The notes beneath the pieces were generated by a model. That model saw only the letters and a list, made by a program, of their open reading frames with translations. It ran no database searches and was not told the DNA's origin. Positions 32,532 through 35,494 of a stretch of DNA of 35,494 bases are shown here, in pieces. Source of the stretch: Siminovitchia thermophila (GTDB lineage: Bacteria; Bacillota; Bacilli; Bacillales; Bacillaceae_C); assembly GCF_016909185.1 (NCBI RefSeq), contig NZ_JAFBFH010000042.1:1-35494 (forward strand). The letters run 5' to 3'. Numbering within the stretch: position 1 is the stretch's first letter; each line of letters begins with the position of its first letter. The position numbers and the translations under genes are program-made.

Positions 32532-32754
32532 GGTTCTTCACTTCGCTTAAAAACTTTTCTTTAATCAGTTTTTCTGCTTTGTCAAAAGACAGATCTTCTT
32601 CATATTCTATTGTCAAATTAGCGTCAATAAATGTTTCGTCGATTTGAATAACAAAATCAACATCGTATCGGTTAGTTTCTCCAATAAGAATCCTTTTGTT
32701 GTCCGTATACACTTCTGCAATTTCTCTTTGTAAACCTCTAATAAATATTTCCAT
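32518..32754 (-). CDS. Unknown 78-aa phage-type protein
   Basis: Small acidic soluble protein with a beta-rich first half (MEIFIRGLQREIAEVYTD, NRYDVDFVIQIDETFIDANL) and a helical, charged end (SFDKAEKLIKEKFLSEVKN). It has an excellent ribosome site (GAAAGGAGGAAACC). It overlaps the HNH gene at its 3' end, so they are co-translated. I know no function. Confidence 0.7.
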   Translation of the reverse strand: MEIFIRGLQREIAEVYTDNKRILIGETNRYDVDFVIQIDETFIDANLTIEYEEDLSFDKAEKLIKEKFLSEVKNHATD

Positions 32755-32778
32755 GTGGTTTCCTCCTTTCTAAATAAC

Positions 32779-32803
32779 AAAAAGACACTCAACTAATTGA
32801 GTG
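32779..32803 (-). terminator. Terminator overlapping the end of the zinc-ribbon gene
   Basis: On the minus strand CACTCAA pairs with TTGAGTG around loop TTAG, then TCTTTTTG. The left arm contains the last codons and the right arm starts at the stop region, a compact arrangement seen again after the 249-aa gene. Confidence 0.75.
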
Positions 32804-33121
32804 CCTCAATCTATCCATCTTCGGTTTTAAAATCGACTGGATCTTTTTGTTTTCGTTTTCTATATCATCAATCGCCTTTACATATTCGTCCTTGCTGATC
32901 TGGTTCCTTGTAAACAGTTGGGCCTTTGCATTTTTGGAATGCTTCAGCTTCCGGATCTCGCTTTGCAACTTTCTGCATTCGCCATCTAAAACATATGCAG
33001 TGTACTTGGCTTTGCAATGCGGACAGACGAAGTATGTTTCTTTTATATTGATCCGTGACTTTGTTTTGAGTTTGATTTTCAAAGGCTTGTTGCATTGATC
33101 GCAGTGAATCCGCTGGGTCAA
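32789..33121 (-). CDS. Phage-type zinc-ribbon/coiled-coil protein
   Basis: About 110 residues. Two CxxC pairs (CDQC near residue 8 and CPHC near residue 34) form a zinc ribbon; the rest is a basic helical region (ECRKLQSEIRKLKHSKNAKA, DDIENENKKIQSIL) likely to be a coiled coil. Start: TTG at 33121 has AAGGAG eight bases upstream; GTG at 33130 overlaps the upstream TGA and is the alternative. Probably DNA- or protein-binding; function unknown. A terminator overlaps its end. Confidence 0.72.
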   Translation of the reverse strand: MTQRIHCDQCNKPLKIKLKTKSRINIKETYFVCPHCKAKYTAYVLDGECRKLQSEIRKLKHSKNAKAQLFTRNQISKDEYVKAIDDIENENKKIQSILKPKMDRLRHSIS

Positions 33122-33126
33122 TACCT

Positions 33127-33987
33127 TCACTCCTTATTTAATTTTATTTCCATTGTATCTGCAAACTCTTCAACTTCAGGTAATGCCATTTCTACAACGG
33201 AAGCATCCATGACTAAATCAGCCATCGGTTCGTTATCATTCGGTTGAAACTTATCCCGATCTACAGTGTAAATTGCTATCTTATTTCCACCTTGACGGAC
33301 GTTGATACCAACGGTCTTAGCGCCCTCTATGTCGTCTTGTTGGATGAAATCATATGATTGGTTTACTACATGTTGGAAAGCTAAGCCTGGCTTTAAATCT
33401 TCGCTCATATCAACAAATACTGTCACATGCTCATTGATAGCGATGGCGTCTGTGACTTCTGTACTTTCAGCGTATTCAAATACTTACGTGTCGATTTCTT
33501 CTTTCTTTTCCTCTTCAGCGACGGCTGTTACTTCTTCTCCATCAACTACTTCAATAATTGTTGCTACTATCTGTGGTGAACCATCTTCTGCTTTTTCCGA
33601 TGAAGTCGTTCCGTAAGCAGTTACCTCTTGACCTTCTTCAACTTCTTCAAGTGACATGTTTTGGATAGAATATATCCCTTCATCAGTAGTCAGAGAAAAA
33701 GTTCCTCCGACACCCGATTCATGGACTAAAGTTACTTCTCCTGTAGCTTTTACCTTTTTTCCATCTGGTGGATTATCAACGTTCAGTTCGACGAAATCAG
33801 CCTCAACAGCTTCTTCTTTTAATTTCTGGTCAAGTTCTTCTTGCGTTGGTTCATCGTCTTTTTCTACTTCTTCAGTCTGCTTTTCTTCTTTTGGTTTGCT
33901 TTCTTCTTTCGGTGCAGCCGAATCTTCCGATGAACAACCTACCATAACCAAAAATGCTACAACAAAAATTAATAAAAACTTCTTCAC
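33127..33987 (-). pseudogene. Lipoprotein with OB-like domain, split by one in-frame stop
   Basis: Two minus-strand frames are really one. The first (GTG at 33987 with GGGGGAGAGAT upstream; 167 aa) has a lipoprotein signal with lipobox MVGC-SS, a Glu/Lys-rich linker, and a beta-rich domain (DGKKVKATGEVTLVHESG, GTFSLTTDEGIYSI, EGQEVTAYGTTS) typical of an OB-fold secreted module. It ends EEIDT at TAA (33484-33486). In the same frame the sequence goes straight on with VFEYAESTEVTDAIAINEHV and TVFVDMSEDLKPG for about 118 more codons to TGA at 33127. A single change of a Tyr codon to TAA explains this. The first part could still be made and exported. Confidence 0.78.
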
Positions 33988-33998
33988 AATATCTCTCC

Positions 33999-34072
33999 CC
34001 CTACACATATGTATAGGGATATCTTACCAATTAAAAAGAATCGGTTCTACAGCTGTAATGTTTTAGGCATAA
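33999..34072 (-). promoter_or_regulatory. Repeated promoter/RBS-hairpin module, copy A (before the lipoprotein gene)
   Basis: On the minus strand CCCTATAC pairs with GTGTAGGG (33999-34018), and the right arm contains the ribosome site of the lipoprotein gene. Upstream comes AATTGGTAAGATAT and further an ACATTACA segment. Copy B at 35127-35200 matches it closely: the two share the run from TTTTTAATTGG through GATATCCCTATACAT, while the hairpin loop differs (ATAT against ATAAC), so the stem appears to be under selection. Confidence 0.65.
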
Positions 34073-34097
34073 GAAAAAGCACCCATTAAGATGCTTT
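34071..34097 (-). terminator. Terminator overlapping the end of the 249-aa gene
   Basis: On the minus strand AAAGCATC pairs with GGTGCTTT (one G-U) around TTAATG and is followed by TTCTT. The left arm is formed by the last codons of the gene. It belongs to repeated module A. Confidence 0.72.
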
Positions 34098-34835
34098 ATT
34101 TTTTGTTGCTATTATTGCAGTATTTGTAAAAAAATCTTTGGTTGAAACTGTAGCTATTTTTTCATACGGCTCCTTCATCTTAAAAAGATAATGACTATCA
34201 ACAAATGTGCGTGGAAGGACAAAACGCACTTCTCTTTGATATTTGAAATCCTCATGTTTCCAAAAGAACATATCGGATGTTCCTGACTGAAATAACTTTT
34301 CTCTTTCCTCATTAATTTTATCAAACTTATCATATGAGACCTTATTAACACGACCTTGTAATTTATGACTTTCAGCAGAATCAATAAGTAGATGGTGAAA
34401 GTTATTGGGAAATATAATAGCTGTATCGCCAAATTCCAAAAACTTCTCTGTGTCTTTCCCGATGTCTAACTTGAAACTTAAATTTTCTTTATTGTCCTCC
34501 AATACAACGAAATCATCAGCTGTAAACATTGAATAACAAAATATTGGAATATTTACTGACTTTTCATATCTTTGTATTATTTCACCCTTAGGAGCTTTAA
34601 AGAGAACTTTATTAGTTTCCATATCAACAATAATAAGATCTTTAGCCTCTCTAACTAAACCTGCTTCCCTTTTATCACCTACGCCTTTTATTCTATTATC
34701 CTTTTCTAAACCTATAAAATAGCCAATATTATTCATATACAAATTTCCACCCAATATTGACTTTGCATACTCTTTCTTTGTGAATTTCACAAACAAAATA
34801 AAATTTTTTAACTCTCCAAATTCACTCATTCGCAT
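34086..34835 (-). CDS. Unknown 249-aa cargo protein of the island
   Basis: I do not recognise a family with confidence. No signal or membrane segment. The start pattern ILFVKFTKKEYAKSILGGNLYMNNIGYFIGLE (quoted in two parts: FTKKEYAKSILGGNLYMNN and IGYFIGLEKDNRIKGVGDKR) is of the kind seen in proteins that enter through a K-F----YA---L-G-LYMN--GYF--LE motif, which I associate loosely with DUF2971-like or ADP-ribosyltransferase-like accessory proteins. Later segments include FEFGDTAIIFPNNFH-like (FLEFGDTAIIFPN) and FWKHEDFKYQREVRFVLPR; the K-----YQ-E-R pattern near the end is also typical of that group. GGGAGGGG precedes ATG. Its AT content is higher than that of the chromosomal genes. A defence or toxin role is possible but unproven. 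Confidence 0.6.
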   Translation of the reverse strand: MRMSEFGELKNFILFVKFTKKEYAKSILGGNLYMNNIGYFIGLEKDNRIKGVGDKREAGLVREAKDLIIVDMETNKVLFKAPKGEIIQRYEKSVNIPIFCYSMFTADDFVVLEDNKENLSFKLDIGKDTEKFLEFGDTAIIFPNNFHHLLIDSAESHKLQGRVNKVSYDKFDKINEEREKLFQSGTSDMFFWKHEDFKYQREVRFVLPRTFVDSHYLFKMKEPYEKIATVSTKDFFTNTAIIATKNKAS

Positions 34836-34890
34836 TCATACCCCTCCCATCGAAACTATTCGACAAAAGGAGATAATTTCCTGCAACAAT

Positions 34891-35118
34891 TTACCCCTTA
34901 ATAATTCCAGGCATATAAGTAGTTATTAATGTTTTGTATATTACAAAGGCAAATACGATTACCGCAATCACATTGCTAATGATCTTAGGCACTTTGATTA
35001 ATCGTAATACCATAAATACTATTGCGTAAGCCAATACTGCAAATCCTAACCATGATACTACTTGAATCAATATGTTATCCAATTTATCTTTTATCGGATC
35101 TAAAATGTCGCTTTCCAC
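34891..35118 (-). CDS. Small two-helix membrane protein (75 aa)
   Basis: GTG start with TAGGGGGC upstream, inside repeated module B. The product has an amphipathic N-terminus (DILDPIKDKLDNILIQVV) and two hydrophobic helices (about residues 22-38 and 45-63) with a short basic loop (RLIKVPKI). Function unknown. It could be a holin-like or immunity-type membrane protein, but nothing decides this. Confidence 0.6.
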   Translation of the reverse strand: MESDILDPIKDKLDNILIQVVSWLGFAVLAYAIVFMVLRLIKVPKIISNVIAVIVFAFVIYKTLITTYMPGIIKG

Positions 35119-35126
35119 ATTGCGCC

Positions 35127-35200
35127 CCCTACACGTTATGTATAGGGATATCTTACCAATTAAAAAAGGTTAGCGCTATATTTGTAATGTTGATTAAGCA
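35127..35200 (-). promoter_or_regulatory. Repeated promoter/RBS-hairpin module, copy B (before the 75-aa gene)
   Basis: Stem CCCTATAC/GTGTAGGG at 35127-35147 with loop ATAAC, preceded on the minus strand by the shared TTTTTAATTGGTAAGATAT segment and an ACATTACA segment. Same layout as copy A, including the overlap of the right stem arm with the ribosome site. Confidence 0.65.
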
Positions 35201-35226
35201 TAAGAAAAGCACCTTACTGGTGCTTT
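35201..35226 (-). terminator. Terminator of repeated module B
   Basis: On the minus strand AAAGCACC pairs perfectly with GGTGCTTT around AGTAA and runs into TTCTTAT. It follows the stop of the frame at 35243 by 16 bases and shares its stem sequence with the module A terminator. Confidence 0.75.
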
Positions 35227-35242
35227 CCTCTTTAAGAAGTGC

Positions 35243-35413
35243 TTATTTTATCCACAAACTGTATGAGACGTTAGTAGTATCCGAATTTACAAGCAATACT
35301 CTATACGGTGTATATTGATAAAGTGTAGAAGTATTATACTCTCTTGTGAATGTTATTGATCTAGAACCATTTTTCGGAACTCCTGAGTGTGCAACATTTT
35401 TGTTTATGGCAAA
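35243..35413 (-). pseudogene. C-terminal frame of an unidentified beta-rich protein
   Basis: The frame ends at TAA (35243-35245) before a proper terminator, which suggests a real gene end. It reads KNVAHSGVPKNGSRSITFTR, EYNTSTLYQYTPYRVLLVNS and TTNVSYSLWIK: alternating polar and hydrophobic residues as in a beta-sandwich. No start codon is visible; a TAG lies in frame at 35414-35416. The gene is either truncated, frameshifted near 35415, or starts at an unusual codon. Confidence 0.45.
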
Positions 35414-35433
35414 CTAATAATGTAGGGATTGGC

Positions 35434-35475
35434 ATTTAATTTATGTATGGCCCGTAGGGCATACATAAATTAAAT
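35434..35475. repeat. Long near-perfect inverted repeat (hairpin)
   Basis: ATTTAATTTATGTATGGCCC pairs with GGGCATACATAAATTAAAT around a 3-base centre, with a single bulged G. The outer bases GGC and GCC can extend the stem. There is no T-run after it, so it is not a standard terminator. It lies at the right edge of the window. Confidence 0.8.
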
Positions 35476-35494
35476 ACGCCACTTGCCAACTCCT

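Noticed and set aside
1-35494. CRISPR arrays, rRNA genes, riboswitch-type leaders
   Set aside because: No regularly spaced repeats, no rRNA sequence and no leader with a recognisable riboswitch core were seen on either strand.

Overview
The window looks like chromosomal DNA of a low-GC Firmicute, most likely a Bacillaceae member. Support: strong AGGAGG-type ribosome sites, TTG and GTG starts, Bacillus-style -35/-10 promoters, a sigma-B type promoter before a large catalase, and Bacillus-phage type small genes. No species assignment is possible from the sequence alone.

Region 1 (1-15.5 kb, all minus strand) is a catabolic locus. At its head (14834 downwards) are a 40-aa gene, a 111-aa gene and an XylR-N/V4R/PucR regulator. 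Next come a flavin reductase, a Rieske oxygenase, two broken enzymes (M19 dipeptidase, SDR), a 120-aa protein, a TRAP transporter (receptor, DctQ, DctM), an amidase, a second receptor, an opine-dehydrogenase-like and a 3-hydroxyacyl-CoA-dehydrogenase-like protein and a terminator. A third TRAP receptor follows. One permease pair with three receptors, an amide hydrolase and an oxygenase suggest uptake and degradation of an organic acid or aromatic amide. A broken VOC gene and a catalase with its own sigma-B promoter separate this from region 2.

Region 2 (17.8-26.8 kb, minus strand) is a compact operon: IclR regulator, RidA, PfkB-type KDG kinase, KDPG/KDPGal-type aldolase, small membrane protein, SSS symporter, Gfo/Idh/MocA oxidoreductase, metallo-beta-lactamase-fold hydrolase, M20 amidohydrolase and a fold-type-I PLP enzyme, ending in a terminator. 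Read as a pathway, this is a nearly complete set for oxidative breakdown of an N-acylated amino sugar: oxidise to a lactone, open it, deacylate, eliminate ammonia (PLP enzyme plus RidA), phosphorylate the ketodeoxy acid and cleave it. Two sites close to the KdgR consensus lie before iclR and ridA. This is the most interesting system in the window; the assignment is inference.

Region 3 (27-28.8 kb) holds an AI-2E family membrane protein and tRNA-Thr(CGU) and tRNA-Ser(CGA) genes, each with a recognisable promoter.

Region 4 (28.8-35.5 kb) is a degraded mobile island abutting the 3' end of tRNA-Ser. It contains paired TGTTACCA repeats, a 26-bp perfect palindrome, phage-type micro-genes, a decayed IS150-type element fused to a piece of M23 endopeptidase gene, two SOS-like boxes, a P27 terminase fragment, an HNH endonuclease, a zinc-ribbon protein, a lipoprotein gene split by one stop codon, and an unfamiliar 249-aa gene. 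Two near-identical terminator/promoter/RBS-hairpin modules flank the last genes, as in phage morons or cassette-like cargo. No integrase is visible.
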